From Phycisphaerales bacterium (GTDB lineage Bacteria > Planctomycetota > Phycisphaerae > Phycisphaerales > UBA1924), in assembly GCA_020427635.1 (NCBI GenBank), contig JAGQOH010000015.1:1-54832 (forward strand): 54,832 nucleotides of DNA, given 5' to 3'. Of the stretch, positions 36,281 through 45,794 are shown piece after piece. Under the pieces are notes generated by a model. That model was not told the DNA's origin. It was given only the letters and a program-made list of their open reading frames with translations, and did not search any database. How positions within the stretch are numbered: the first letter of the stretch is position 1; every line of letters begins with the position of its first letter. The position numbers were made by a program, and so were the translations under genes.

Positions 36281-37977
36281 GTGGGGGACGCCCAGGCCGC
36301 CTGCGCTGCGCCATCTACACGCGCAAGTCCAACGAGGAAGGCCTCGAACAAGCATTCAATTCACTCGATGCTCAGCGCGAAGCAGGTATCGACTACATCA
36401 AGAGCCAGAAGCACCAAGGCTGGCAGGCGATCGAGACCCACTACGACGATGGCGGATTTTCCGGCGGATCGATGGATCGCCCGGCGCTCAAGGCGCTCCT
36501 TGCCGACATCAAGCACCAACGCGTCGACGTCGTGGTCGTCTACAAGGTTGATCGCCTGTCGCGGTCGCTGCACGACTTCGCGCAAATCATGCAGACCTTT
36601 GATGATCATGACGTCTCATTCGTCTCCGTCACGCAGCAATTCAACACGACGACATCGATGGGTCGTTTGACGCTTAACATGTTGCTCAGCTTTGCGCAGT
36701 TCGAGCGGGAGGTCACCGGCGAGCGCATCCGCGACAAGATCGCGGCCACCAAGAAGAAGGGGCTCTGGGTCGGTGGGCAGCCACCGCTTGGCTATCGGCA
36801 CGTCGGCGACTGCAAGATCGCTGTTGAACCCACCGAAGCGAAGCTCGTTCGAACGATCTTCGAAGCGTATACGAAGGATCAGTCGCTGCTAGGTCTCGCC
36901 ACCAAGCTCAACGACGCGGGGCACACAACGAAGCGATGGCAGAGTGCGAGTTCAGGTCGCTGGCACGGCGGCCGCCCGCTCGACGCCAAGTACCTCTATC
37001 GCGTCCTCACCAACCCGGCCTACATCGGCAAGATTCGCCACACGCGCGGCGGTGAGACGAACCTCTGGCCCGGCCAACACAAACCGATCATCGAAGTCAG
37101 GCCATGGCAGCGTGTGCAGGAGCTGATTCAGCGTCGAGAGGCTGCCGATCGCAAGCGCGTGAGCTCGACGCACCTGCTCAAGGGCAAGCTGCGCACACAC
37201 GACGACTTTGCAATGAGCCCGAGCGCAGTGCGCCGTTCTGCCAAGGACGGTCGCGAGCACATCATCCGTTACTACGTCAGCCAGAAGGCGATCAAGCTCG
37301 GCTACCGCAAGTGCCCGATCAAGTCGATCAACGCAGAGCACATCGACGACATCGTGCGCGGCCTCGTCTTCGATCACATGCGGCGCGATAGCCAGTGCCA
37401 AATCGAACGCTGGGCATCCGAGGATCGTGACCGGCTCGTCCGTGACGTCGTGAAGCTCGTGACCATCGGCCCTGAGGAGCTCAAGGTCGAACTGCATGCG
37501 GATGCGTTGGAAGAACATCGCACCAATGCGCCGAAGGCATCCAGCGACAAGCCAGATGCAGCAGTGCCAACATGCTCATTTGTGCCTGATGTCGACGACC
37601 GCGGCGTAACCGTCGTCCTTACGATCCAAACATGCCTCAAACGCATCGATCACCGTCGCCTGATCCTCGCGCCGGATGGCAGCGACCTCGTCGTGCCCTC
37701 TGTCCCGCAACCCCAACCACACATCGTCGCCGCCATCGGCCGGGCTTACCTGTGGCACAACGAACTGCTCCGCTCGGGCGACAGCGTCGCCGTCGTCGCC
37801 AAACGCCTCGGCGCGCCCGAGCGGGAGGCCTACCGCTTGCTGCCGCTGACTCAGCTGGCTCCCAATACCTTAAAGCATGCACTGCTAGGCATGCTTTCAT
37901 CAAGGGTTACGTTGAACGAACTGTTGAGACACTCGAGCTACAATTGGACGATGCAGGCGCCCCGTGGTGTGACCTGA
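36277..37977 (+). CDS. Large serine recombinase (site-specific integrase)
   Basis: This encodes 566 residues from the ATG at 36277. The resolvase domain holds catalytic Ser 18 (YTRKSNEEGL) and the motifs VVVYKVDRLSRSLHDF and LLSFAQFEREVTGERIRDK. A recombinase domain (PPLGYRHVG, YLYRVLTNPAYIGKIRHTRG) follows. The zinc-ribbon and coiled-coil region is degenerate, with only scattered cysteines. The C-terminus (REAYRLLPLTQLAP) matches the type that pairs with DUF2924. It probably integrates or excises the mobile element in which it sits. No attachment core was identified. Confidence 0.9.
   Translation: MSGGRPGRLRCAIYTRKSNEEGLEQAFNSLDAQREAGIDYIKSQKHQGWQAIETHYDDGGFSGGSMDRPALKALLADIKHQRVDVVVVYKVDRLSRSLHDFAQIMQTFDDHDVSFVSVTQQFNTTTSMGRLTLNMLLSFAQFEREVTGERIRDKIAATKKKGLWVGGQPPLGYRHVGDCKIAVEPTEAKLVRTIFEAYTKDQSLLGLATKLNDAGHTTKRWQSASSGRWHGGRPLDAKYLYRVLTNPAYIGKIRHTRGGETNLWPGQHKPIIEVRPWQRVQELIQRREAADRKRVSSTHLLKGKLRTHDDFAMSPSAVRRSAKDGREHIIRYYVSQKAIKLGYRKCPIKSINAEHIDDIVRGLVFDHMRRDSQCQIERWASEDRDRLVRDVVKLVTIGPEELKVELHADALEEHRTNAPKASSDKPDAAVPTCSFVPDVDDRGVTVVLTIQTCLKRIDHRRLILAPDGSDLVVPSVPQPQPHIVAAIGRAYLWHNELLRSGDSVAVVAKRLGAPEREAYRLLPLTQLAPNTLKHALLGMLSSRVTLNELLRHSSYNWTMQAPRGVT
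37872..37897. repeat. Perfect inverted repeat in the recombinase 3' end
   Basis: AAAGCATGC (37872-37880) and GCATGCTTT (37889-37897) are perfect inverted copies separated by eight bases. The site is within the last 35 codons of the recombinase. It could be a recombinase or regulator binding site, or chance. Confidence 0.4.
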
Positions 37978-37999
37978 GATATCCGAAGCTATAGGGGAC

Positions 38000-39013
38000 A
38001 TGATGGACCACGCAATCTCAGCCTCACCAAAGTGCTACGCGTACTACTCGGATGGTATCAGTTGGGAGTCGTCCGATTGGGCAAAGTCAATGCTCCTGTT
38101 CTTTGACGGCATTGCTGTCCTTGTGCCCGAACGCGAAGATGAAGCATTCGAGCATTCTGATGAAGCTGTAATTGCCGGTATGCGCAAGGCAGAGTGCTTG
38201 CGAGTTCTTCGGCCCACGGACTTGGTTGACGCTCAAACAGCTGGCGATATTGCCAGCGACGTGGAGAAGATAGTGGCTGCGCTCGATTGGCGTGGCGGAG
38301 AGGATCGTGCCACTGATTCACTATATGTCGAGAAGCTCGGCTCGCATGTAGCCGGGCGCACCGTCGACCGGCTGGCCAGCAACCTACGCGATCGCGGCCT
38401 CGCGAAGGGGAAGGGCGCTGCCCTGGAAGTAGATCGACGAGTGATTATGCTCGTATTGAGTGTCATTGCCGCCCATGCTCAGCGGCGCGGGCAAGCACTC
38501 GGTGTACAGCTCACTCCTGCTCACAGCACGAGGTCGTGGGCGCACCGCCGAGAGTTCCTTGGCGAGTGGGTGCGCCGAGATCAGTATGCTCACATTATCA
38601 ACACTGATGTAGAGACCCTGAGAATCAACGTCGGCCCGATCCCGGTCGATGAGCTCGTCAGTTTTCGCGAGCAGAATAGAAGCGCGCTCGATCAGTACCG
38701 ATTGGCGATCGCGCTGCTCGCCAAGGACCTGGCGCAACTCGATCTCGATTTACAGAGAGTCGCTCGCTCTGAACGGGTCGAGTCGCTTAAAGAGGCACGG
38801 CGGGAGATCGAAAGATCAGGTCGAGAATACCTGTCCAATACAGGAGGACTGATGTGCGCAGTGGCGGGGCTTGTTTGGACGTGTATCGGCCATGATATTG
38901 CCGGTGCATTGCTTGCCGGCGGTGTTCTGGCGTTCGATGCACTAGGCACGTCGTCACAAAAGCGGCTTCACGACCTCTCGTATGTCATCTCCGCGTCTCA
39001 AGTTTTTCAGTAG
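38000..39013 (+). CDS. Unknown protein with C-terminal hydrophobic hairpin
   Basis: This encodes 337 residues. The ATG at 38000 is adjacent to ATG 38003, and AGGGG at 37993 fits the second better. The N-terminus (YAYYSDGISWESSDWAKSML, then LFFDGIAVLVP) resembles the opening of hypothetical proteins that start with a YY...W..LLLFD pattern, perhaps the DUF6236 group. A long helical region follows, with a coiled-coil-like segment (about 235-285) and then two short hydrophobic helices (about 290-320, LMCAVAGLVWTCIGHDI and LLAGGVLAFDAL). Such helix pairs are common in toxin-like effectors. It lies between a recombinase and a restriction cluster, so a defence role is possible. The function is unknown. 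Confidence 0.6.
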   Translation: MMDHAISASPKCYAYYSDGISWESSDWAKSMLLFFDGIAVLVPEREDEAFEHSDEAVIAGMRKAECLRVLRPTDLVDAQTAGDIASDVEKIVAALDWRGGEDRATDSLYVEKLGSHVAGRTVDRLASNLRDRGLAKGKGAALEVDRRVIMLVLSVIAAHAQRRGQALGVQLTPAHSTRSWAHRREFLGEWVRRDQYAHIINTDVETLRINVGPIPVDELVSFREQNRSALDQYRLAIALLAKDLAQLDLDLQRVARSERVESLKEARREIERSGREYLSNTGGLMCAVAGLVWTCIGHDIAGALLAGGVLAFDALGTSSQKRLHDLSYVISASQVFQ

Positions 39014-39017
39014 GGAA

Positions 39018-39428
39018 CTAGTAAGGGCCGAGGAACTGTCGAATCCGTTTTTGCAGGGCATTGTGATCTCTTGTTTGGCATTCCCAGACGATGAGAACTC
39101 GCCAGCCTTTCCGGCGCAGCTGATGAACTGTGTGCCGGTCTCGCCTGGCTGTTGCCTCAAACTTGGCTTTCCAGAAAGCGGTTCTAGTTCCCGGCATGGC
39201 ATTGCCGCGTCGGCAATTGTGTCGATGCCAAAAGCACCCATGGACGAAGATGACACACATCCTTCTCGGGAACACGAGATCGGGACAGCCCGGAAGATCG
39301 TTTCTATGAAGGCGGTAGCGATACCCGAGATTGTGTGCCAGTCGTCTTACCGTCAACTCAGGTCCCGTGTCGCAGTTGCGAACCCGGCGCATGTTCTCGC
39401 TTCGCTCTTCTTGCGATAGACGGTCCAT
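39018..39428 (-). CDS. vsr: Very short patch repair (Vsr) endonuclease
   Basis: This encodes 136 residues from the ATG at 39428. It contains the Vsr hallmarks: ENMRRVRNCDTGPEL, the catalytic segment GCPDLVFPRRMCVIFVHGCF and WHRH, and a zinc-binding Cys/His set, ending WRVLIVWECQ. Vsr nicks T:G mismatches left by deamination of 5-methylcytosine. Its gene is divergent from the cytosine methylase gene with 53 bases between them, so it likely repairs damage created by that enzyme. Confidence 0.95.
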   Translation of the reverse strand: MDRLSQEERSENMRRVRNCDTGPELTVRRLAHNLGYRYRLHRNDLPGCPDLVFPRRMCVIFVHGCFWHRHNCRRGNAMPGTRTAFWKAKFEATARRDRHTVHQLRRKGWRVLIVWECQTRDHNALQKRIRQFLGPY

Positions 39429-39481
39429 GGCAGCTACCCACGCTAGAACCTTCGCGTCTTACTCGGTACTATTCTACCCCG

Positions 39482-40519
39482 ATGGCTCCGAAGCACCTCC
39501 CGAGGGATGAACAGATCGCCAAGCGCACAGCGTTCGACTGCTTTGCCGGTTGCGGTGGGTTATCGCAGGGACTCAAAGGAGCGGGCTACCGCGTCGTCGG
39601 AGCGATCGAGAACGATCCCGTTGCAGCTAGTGTTTACGAGCTGAATCATCCGAATACTTTGCTATGGTGCAGCGATATTCGCCGCGTCTCGGTCAATGAC
39701 GTGTTGTCTCGATTGCGCCTTCGGCGCGGGCAACTGGATCTTATCGGTGGCTGTCCCCCATGCCAGGGCTTTTCCAAGCTTCGCACCTACAACGGTTCCC
39801 GGAGGATACGTGACCGCCAGAACGACTTGATCTTCGAGTTCGAGCGCCTAGTCCTCGGGCTCCGACCGAAGCGTGTCATGCTCGAAAATGTCCCAGGTTT
39901 GTTGAGAGATCAGCGGTTGCGCCGTTTTAGGGATGCGCTGGAGAACGCAGGTTATTCTGTTGAAGCAGACGTGATCGATGTTGCGAACTACGGCGTACCC
40001 CAGCGTAGGCAACGCCTTGTTCTACTCGCGAGCAGAGTCTCGGCGGTCCGATTTGCGGAACCCGCATCGCGCACGCGAACCGTGCGCGACGCCATCGGCT
40101 CGCTCCCCCGCGCAGGCAGAAGCGGGGACTCGCTCCATGATCTGCCGGAGAAGCGATCTCGCCTGGTTGCGGCAAGAATCCGAGCAATTCCCAGTGACGG
40201 AGGAGGGCGTGAGTCATTGCCCGGTCGTCTGAAGCTCACCTGCCATCGGCATTCGGACGGCTTCAAAGATGTGTACGGGCGAATGGCATGGGATGAGCCG
40301 GCGCCCACGATTACAACTGGATGCTTCAATCCTTCGAAAGGCCGCTTCTTACACCCGAGCGCAAATCGAGCAATTACCATGCGCGAGGCTGCCCTCCTGC
40401 AGTCCTTCCCGAAGTACTACAAGTTCCCGAGTGAGCTGGGTAAGGTCAAGATCGCGACCATGATCGGCAACGCGCTTCCGCCACGGTTCATCCGTGCCCA
40501 TGCCCGCGCTCTCAAGTAG
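39482..40519 (+). CDS. dcm: DNA cytosine-5 methyltransferase
   Basis: This encodes 345 residues. The ATG at 39482 places motif I (FDCFAGCGGLSQG) at residue 18, as expected; the longer upstream frame overlaps vsr. Catalytic Cys lies in GGCPPCQGFS (about 92-97), followed by ENVPG (about 135), QRRQRLVLLAS and the final motif IGNALPP. The short variable region between motifs VIII and IX should set the target site, which I cannot predict. It should protect host sites from the partner nuclease in this cluster. Confidence 0.95.
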   Translation: MAPKHLPRDEQIAKRTAFDCFAGCGGLSQGLKGAGYRVVGAIENDPVAASVYELNHPNTLLWCSDIRRVSVNDVLSRLRLRRGQLDLIGGCPPCQGFSKLRTYNGSRRIRDRQNDLIFEFERLVLGLRPKRVMLENVPGLLRDQRLRRFRDALENAGYSVEADVIDVANYGVPQRRQRLVLLASRVSAVRFAEPASRTRTVRDAIGSLPRAGRSGDSLHDLPEKRSRLVAARIRAIPSDGGGRESLPGRLKLTCHRHSDGFKDVYGRMAWDEPAPTITTGCFNPSKGRFLHPSANRAITMREAALLQSFPKYYKFPSELGKVKIATMIGNALPPRFIRAHARALK

Positions 40520-40540
40520 CCTCGGGCGCGCTAGCGCAGG

Positions 40541-42487
40541 CTAAACTGCAAAGGCAAAGGCATAGGCGCCTGCGGGGAATCTTACCTGCGGCCACCATGC
40601 CGCGTGCTCATCTCCCCTGGGTGTCGTTCGAAGCATGAAGAGCGTTAACTTGCCTGACGGCACGCGGCCCGCTTCTCCTCCATCCAGGATTCCTTGCGTT
40701 TCGCGACGATTCTCGCGAATGCCACGATCTCGGTCTATGTATACATACCCGGTCGGTTGCTTGAAGAGCTTGCCGTATTGAAGTATCGACTCGCCCACTG
40801 CGTTCGGATCCCAAACAAACTCGGATTGAGTCTGATCGGGACAAGTCTTGCGGATTAACGCCGTGATCTGCTCAAGCGGCAACTCGACAAACGTCTTGTT
40901 GTCAATTCCCTGGAGCATCTCGTCAATGTCAGAGGTCGATGTTTCCGCGCTGCGGTCTCGGACAACCTGAGCCGGGTTGTAAATGCTTCCTCCCGTATAG
41001 GTTCCAATAGCGCCGGGCGCGAGCACATTTGCTCGCGTTGCCTTCAGGTTGCCTTGGATGTACACGCCGCGAAACTCCTCACTCGGCGCTCTTGCAATGA
41101 GGTCACGTAAACTCGTTTCCATCTTGTAGATTGCCCGGAACACATTGTGTAACACGCGCGGCAGATAGAGTCGCAACAGGCCAATGTCGTCACGGCGATA
41201 CCCGTACATTCGAGCGTGCTGAAGAACAGTGTCTGCCTGCGGAGTCCGGGGACTGCGACCGTAGTAGCTGACCAGCAGGTTCTTTATCGTGACGCCTCGC
41301 CCGAGCTTGTTGCCGCCGACGAAGAGGTTGTACGGAGATCGCACCGCGACATCCTCATCGGTCTCGCCATTAACAAGCTTCACTGCGATACCAGGAGAGA
41401 AGAACGCGATCTGCTCAAGAATCGCATCAAGTGGGGTATCCCGTAATGGAGGATGCGTCGCGACGAGGTCGTTGTATGCCCGTTCAAACCGCTGCCGAAT
41501 CGCATCTCTACCAGACTTAATCTGCTCCGCAACATCGAGCTTGTACTTCCACAGCAGGCTCTCGATATGCCGATGGTCATCCTTGCGCAAGCTGACATGA
41601 CAAAGGAAGGCGCAGTTCTGCTGTACATCCGCCATGCGCTTGAAAGTCGCGCCGATCATAAATGTATCAAGTGCATTGAGCAGTGATGCAGGGATTGACT
41701 GATTCGGTGTCGGCTGTGCACCAGCTGACAACGTGGTGATGTCGTTGATATCAAATTCTCTGACCAACTGGGAATTCTCGCCAAAGAAGTCTTCCCCGCC
41801 GACGTAGTCGCTTCCCGGGTGGCTGAGTACTGTGAACTTCGGCCGGAACTCATGGCCGGGAACTTGCAGGAACAATGCTTGGGGAGTCGCGGTCACCTGT
41901 AGGTATGTGTTCTTTTCGAAGAAGGTTCGAAGTTTCGCGATAGCATCATTGATCTGGCTACGCGTGCCATCAGCTTTCTTGGCTTTGGTGTTCAGGCTCG
42001 CCTGGTCGGCTTCATCATCAATAATCAAACAAGAGAGGCCGCGCATGCCTCCAGCTTGCAGATTTTCAGCTAGCTTCGTGAGCATGCTCTTGTTCTTTGT
42101 GATGACAATTGCACACGTACTCCCTCGCAATCGCTTCACGAACGTCTGGGCGTCCTTCAAGTCGTTCTTTCCCATGACATCCATGCCGGGGTAGGCTTCC
42201 TTAATCCGGCCGAGCGTCTGTTCGTAGAGCGGATTGATGTCCGAGGTCAGCACGATGATCGCGCGGTAGCCGCAGTCGGCGCCAATCGCCCCCGTCATTG
42301 ACAGAACGCCGGTCTTACCACTCTGAACGAGGCCGTAGACCAGTCCGTTGATCTCTTCCGTGCCGCCGCTGACGGGGTCGACCCACTTGCCGGCAACTTC
42401 ATCTGCCGTCTTGCAGATGTCTTGCACCTCGGTCTCGCGGCCGATCTGTGCCTCTAGCAGACGAGTGACCTGTTCACGATGATCCAT
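40541..42487 (-). CDS. Z1 domain ATPase/endonuclease of a restriction system
   Basis: This encodes 648 residues. The ATG at 42487 was preferred because it begins MDHREQVTRLLEAQ and is coupled to the previous gene; the longer frame adds a junk N-terminus. Walker A is GLVQSGKT (52-59), Walker B LIIDDEAD (154-161), and motif III TATPQA. The later part shows GGNKLGRGVTIKNLLVSYYG and LQHARMYGYR, typical of the Z1 group. Z1 proteins are superfamily 2-like ATPases coupled to cytosine methylase and Vsr genes in restriction loci. This one sits convergent to dcm with 21 bases between. Confidence 0.88.
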   Translation of the reverse strand: MDHREQVTRLLEAQIGRETEVQDICKTADEVAGKWVDPVSGGTEEINGLVYGLVQSGKTGVLSMTGAIGADCGYRAIIVLTSDINPLYEQTLGRIKEAYPGMDVMGKNDLKDAQTFVKRLRGSTCAIVITKNKSMLTKLAENLQAGGMRGLSCLIIDDEADQASLNTKAKKADGTRSQINDAIAKLRTFFEKNTYLQVTATPQALFLQVPGHEFRPKFTVLSHPGSDYVGGEDFFGENSQLVREFDINDITTLSAGAQPTPNQSIPASLLNALDTFMIGATFKRMADVQQNCAFLCHVSLRKDDHRHIESLLWKYKLDVAEQIKSGRDAIRQRFERAYNDLVATHPPLRDTPLDAILEQIAFFSPGIAVKLVNGETDEDVAVRSPYNLFVGGNKLGRGVTIKNLLVSYYGRSPRTPQADTVLQHARMYGYRRDDIGLLRLYLPRVLHNVFRAIYKMETSLRDLIARAPSEEFRGVYIQGNLKATRANVLAPGAIGTYTGGSIYNPAQVVRDRSAETSTSDIDEMLQGIDNKTFVELPLEQITALIRKTCPDQTQSEFVWDPNAVGESILQYGKLFKQPTGYVYIDRDRGIRENRRETQGILDGGEAGRVPSGKLTLFMLRTTPRGDEHAAWWPQVRFPAGAYAFAFAV

Positions 42488-42902
42488 TGAGCAACCTCTG
42501 CCATGCGCTTGGCGCGACCTTCTTGCTAAGTTCACCCGCCGGGCCTGAGACGGCATAATGTTCGCCATGACGGCGGCGGCACGCAATCCTAAGTGATAAA
42601 TCTTGAACAGGCGCGACCAAGAGGTACTCCTCAACTGGAAGCGCCGCAACACCATCGCCTCCGCACACGAGCCCGATCACGATTTCTTCGTTCTCTGCTC
42701 TCTCAGCGAGTGTGCGCTGCTCTTCAGGAAGGAACGTGAATCCCCAAGGCGTTCGCGTCTTTGTGCAGTACTTGAGGTGGATAAGCAGTCGGTCGTTGAC
42801 CAGGAAGAAGGGCGGCTCTGACTTCAGCGTTGCGAGTTCGCCGCCGCGCACAAGCCGGTGAAGGGCCGCCCCCTCATAGAACTCTTGTTTCTGTATCGCC
42901 AC
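42474..42902 (-). CDS. Small unknown protein coupled to the Z1 ATPase
   Basis: This encodes 142 residues. GTG at 42902 was chosen because GGAGG lies seven bases upstream; the longer frame runs antisense to the methylase gene and is rejected. The 3' end overlaps the Z1 start by 14 bases. The protein is a compact alpha/beta sequence (YEGAALHRLVRGGELATLKS, FLVNDRLLIHLKYCTKTRTP, then EEIVIGLVCGGDGVAALPVE). No nuclease motif or known family is visible to me. Its position suggests a third component of the Vsr/Dcm/Z1 system. Confidence 0.7.
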   Translation of the reverse strand: MAIQKQEFYEGAALHRLVRGGELATLKSEPPFFLVNDRLLIHLKYCTKTRTPWGFTFLPEEQRTLAERAENEEIVIGLVCGGDGVAALPVEEYLLVAPVQDLSLRIACRRRHGEHYAVSGPAGELSKKVAPSAWQRLLNGSS

Positions 42903-43019
42903 GTTCGAGCCTCCGCCGGGGGAGATCGCTAGCCGACTTGCGAACAGCCTACTCGAATCGCCAACCTCAGTTTTGTGTCCAGTTGAGGCCGTCCCTCCTC
43001 CCGTTACCATGCCCGAACC

Positions 43020-45794
43020 ATGGCCAAAAAGCCCGCCGCCAAACGGACCACCAAGAAGAAGCCCGCCGCCGGCAAGAAGCGCAAGGTCGAGCAATACGAG
43101 CACGACAGCGCCCAGCGCCTCAACAACCCGCCCGTCGGCCTCGTCACACCCGAGACCGATCCGCCGCCGCCGCCCGAGCGCGCCCGCACTCAATACCGCT
43201 ACGACCCGCACCTTGATCCCGAACTCAACTTCGATCCGCAGCAAGTGCGCGACGAGCTCGCCGACGTCATTGAGCAAGGCCTCGCAGCCGACAATCTCGA
43301 AGCCGCCAAAGCCGCCCTCACCGAACTCAAGAAGGCCCAAGCGCCATATCTCAACTGGGCCGGCAAACGAGAGCGCACCAGCTTCGATGTCCCCACCGTC
43401 TCGCTCCACGTCCACGAGCGCATCGACCCGCGCACGATCCTCGAAGCCGTCAAAACGCGCAACGGCAATGGTCAGATGCCGGGCCTCTTCGAACAGCCCG
43501 AGTTCAACCCGCGCCTGGGCCAAGCCGTTGAGTTCTACAAGCACGCCCACGAATGGACCAACCGCCTCATCGCGGGCGACTCGCTGCTCGTCATGAACTC
43601 ACTGCTCGAAAAGGAGGGCATGGCCGGCAAAGTGCAGATGGTCTACATCGATCCGCCGTACGGCATTCGCTACGGCAGCAACTTTCAGCCCTTCGTCAAC
43701 AAGCGCGATGTCAAGGACGGCAAGGACGAAGACCTCACGCGCGAACCGGAAATGCTCAAGGCCTTCCGCGACACGTGGGAACTCGGCATTCATTCATACT
43801 TGGCGTACCTGCGCGATCGCCTGATCCTTGCCCGCGAGCTGCTGCACGAAAGCGGCTCGTGCTTTGTGCAGATCAGTGATGAGAATCTGCATCATGTGCG
43901 GGAGATGATGGATGAGGTGTTTGGAGTAGAGAACTTCTTCTCCCTGATTGCTGTACGAAAAACTGGAGGACTAGGGGCCAGCGGGCTTCCTGCGGTTTGT
44001 GATTACCTGGTGTGGTACGCAAGGGATAAAGCTCGCGTGAAGTTTCGGCAGCTCTACCGGGACAAGTCGGAAACCGACGTCGATGCCGCGTTTCAACCGG
44101 TAAGAAAACTAGAACGGCTGCTGGAATCAGGGCGGAGCAATGTCGCTATTCCAGCTAGCGCCACTAGCTATATAACGGTCTCCCTAACATCATCTGGCCA
44201 CACTCCAAGTTGTATCTATTCGTTTGATTTTGATGGGAGAACATTTGAGCCGGTTACGGGGTACAGCTGGAAGCCCAATCGCTCAGGCATGGAGTCGTTG
44301 GAACGGGCAGGAAGACTCATCGCCTCAGGGAGTACTCTCCGTTGGGTCTACTACAGAGAAGACTTTCCTGTATCGGCGCTTACCAATAGTTGGAACGACA
44401 CTGGTGGGGCCTCCGACAAGGTATATGTTGTTCAGACATCGTTGAAGGTGATGGAGCGTTGCATCCTATTAACGACTGACCCAGGAGACATCGTCTTCGA
44501 TCCGACATGCGGTTCCGGCACGGCCGCGTTCGTTGCAGAGCAATGGGGACGCCGCTGGATCACCTGTGATACATCGCGCGTCGCTGTCGCGCTCGCCAAG
44601 CAGCGCCTCGCAACATCTGCCTTTGACTACTACGAACTTGCCCATCCGGAACAGGGTGTCGCGGGCGGGTTTGTCTACAAGACAGTGCCGCATGTCACGC
44701 TCAAGAGCATTGCAAACAACCCCGAGATCAAGGAGGGCATGACGCGCGAGCAGATCGATCGCGCGATCGCAAAGTATGCCCCGCAGGAAACGCTTTATGA
44801 CCAGCCCAACAAGGATTCATCGCGCGTGCGCGTCACCGGGCCCTTCACCGTCGAGGCGGTGCCCGCGCCGGTCGTTGCGCCCATCTCCGATGTGTCGCTC
44901 CCCCCTGCGAGCGATGATTCGGTCGCGCGCGAGGGTGAGACACTGCGTCAGAGCGAATGGCGCGATGAGCTGCTCAAGAGCGGCGCCCGCGGCGAAGGCG
45001 GCATGAAGATGGAGTTCGTGCGCGTCGAGCCTTTGCCCGGCGCACAGTGGCTGCATGCCGAGGGCGAGATCAAGGAGGACGGCGAGTTCCGCGGCAAAGC
45101 ATGGAAGCGCGGCGATCGCGTGATGATCGCTTTCGGTCCCGAGCACGCGCCGATGGAGCAACGCTTTGTCGAGAACGCCTGGCGCGAGGCGGCGTCGTTG
45201 CACCCCAAGCCGAAGCATGTCGTGTTCGCGGCGTTTCAGTTTGATCCGGAAGCCGCCAAGGACATCGACGAGATCAAGGGTACGGCCCTCGGCATGACCT
45301 TCTATCGCGCGGAGATGAATGACGACCTTCACACGGGCGACCTGAAGAAGAAGCGCTCGAGCAATGAGAGCTTCTGGTTCATTGGGCAGCCGGATGTGAT
45401 GGTCGAGAAACTCACCGAAGGCGATGACGCCGGCAAGTTTGTGGTCGAAGTGAACGGGTTTGATTACTTCAATATGAAGGATGACACGATCGACTCGGGC
45501 GGCCCCGACAAGATCGCGATGTGGATGTTGGATACGGACTACGACGAGCGATCGTTGTATCCGCGGCAGGTGTTCTTCCCGATGGCCGGGCCGAAGGACG
45601 GGTGGTCGCGCCTCGCGCGCACGCTCAAGGCGGAGGTGGATCAGGACCTGATCGAGGCGTATCGCGGCTCGCGGAGTCTACCCTTCGAGGCCGGCAAGCA
45701 CGGCAAGATCGCGGTGAAGGTGGTGGACGACCGCGGTTTTGAGAGTTTGGTGATTCGACAGCTGCCGGGCGTCGCAACAGGGGCGCGGCAATGA
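43020..45794 (+). CDS. Type III-like DNA adenine methyltransferase (Mod)
   Basis: This encodes 924 residues from the ATG at 43020. It opens with a Lys/Ala-rich tail (MAKKPAAKRTTKKKPAAGKK). Catalytic motif IV IDPPYGIRYGS is near residue 210 and the SAM motif FDPTCGSGTAAFVAEQ near 493, so this is a beta-class enzyme with its target recognition domain between them (about 300-490). A long C-terminal part (500-924) exceeds typical Mod proteins. Its stop overlaps the nuclease gene by ATGA. The recognition part is visibly A+T-richer in codon choice than the flanks. Confidence 0.9.
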   Translation: MAKKPAAKRTTKKKPAAGKKRKVEQYEHDSAQRLNNPPVGLVTPETDPPPPPERARTQYRYDPHLDPELNFDPQQVRDELADVIEQGLAADNLEAAKAALTELKKAQAPYLNWAGKRERTSFDVPTVSLHVHERIDPRTILEAVKTRNGNGQMPGLFEQPEFNPRLGQAVEFYKHAHEWTNRLIAGDSLLVMNSLLEKEGMAGKVQMVYIDPPYGIRYGSNFQPFVNKRDVKDGKDEDLTREPEMLKAFRDTWELGIHSYLAYLRDRLILARELLHESGSCFVQISDENLHHVREMMDEVFGVENFFSLIAVRKTGGLGASGLPAVCDYLVWYARDKARVKFRQLYRDKSETDVDAAFQPVRKLERLLESGRSNVAIPASATSYITVSLTSSGHTPSCIYSFDFDGRTFEPVTGYSWKPNRSGMESLERAGRLIASGSTLRWVYYREDFPVSALTNSWNDTGGASDKVYVVQTSLKVMERCILLTTDPGDIVFDPTCGSGTAAFVAEQWGRRWITCDTSRVAVALAKQRLATSAFDYYELAHPEQGVAGGFVYKTVPHVTLKSIANNPEIKEGMTREQIDRAIAKYAPQETLYDQPNKDSSRVRVTGPFTVEAVPAPVVAPISDVSLPPASDDSVAREGETLRQSEWRDELLKSGARGEGGMKMEFVRVEPLPGAQWLHAEGEIKEDGEFRGKAWKRGDRVMIAFGPEHAPMEQRFVENAWREAASLHPKPKHVVFAAFQFDPEAAKDIDEIKGTALGMTFYRAEMNDDLHTGDLKKKRSSNESFWFIGQPDVMVEKLTEGDDAGKFVVEVNGFDYFNMKDDTIDSGGPDKIAMWMLDTDYDERSLYPRQVFFPMAGPKDGWSRLARTLKAEVDQDLIEAYRGSRSLPFEAGKHGKIAVKVVDDRGFESLVIRQLPGVATGARQ

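Noticed and set aside
42903..43550. Long leftward frame continuing upstream of the 142-residue gene
   Set aside because: It is antisense to the methylase gene, has low-complexity Gly/Leu content, and GTG 42902 has a good ribosome site.
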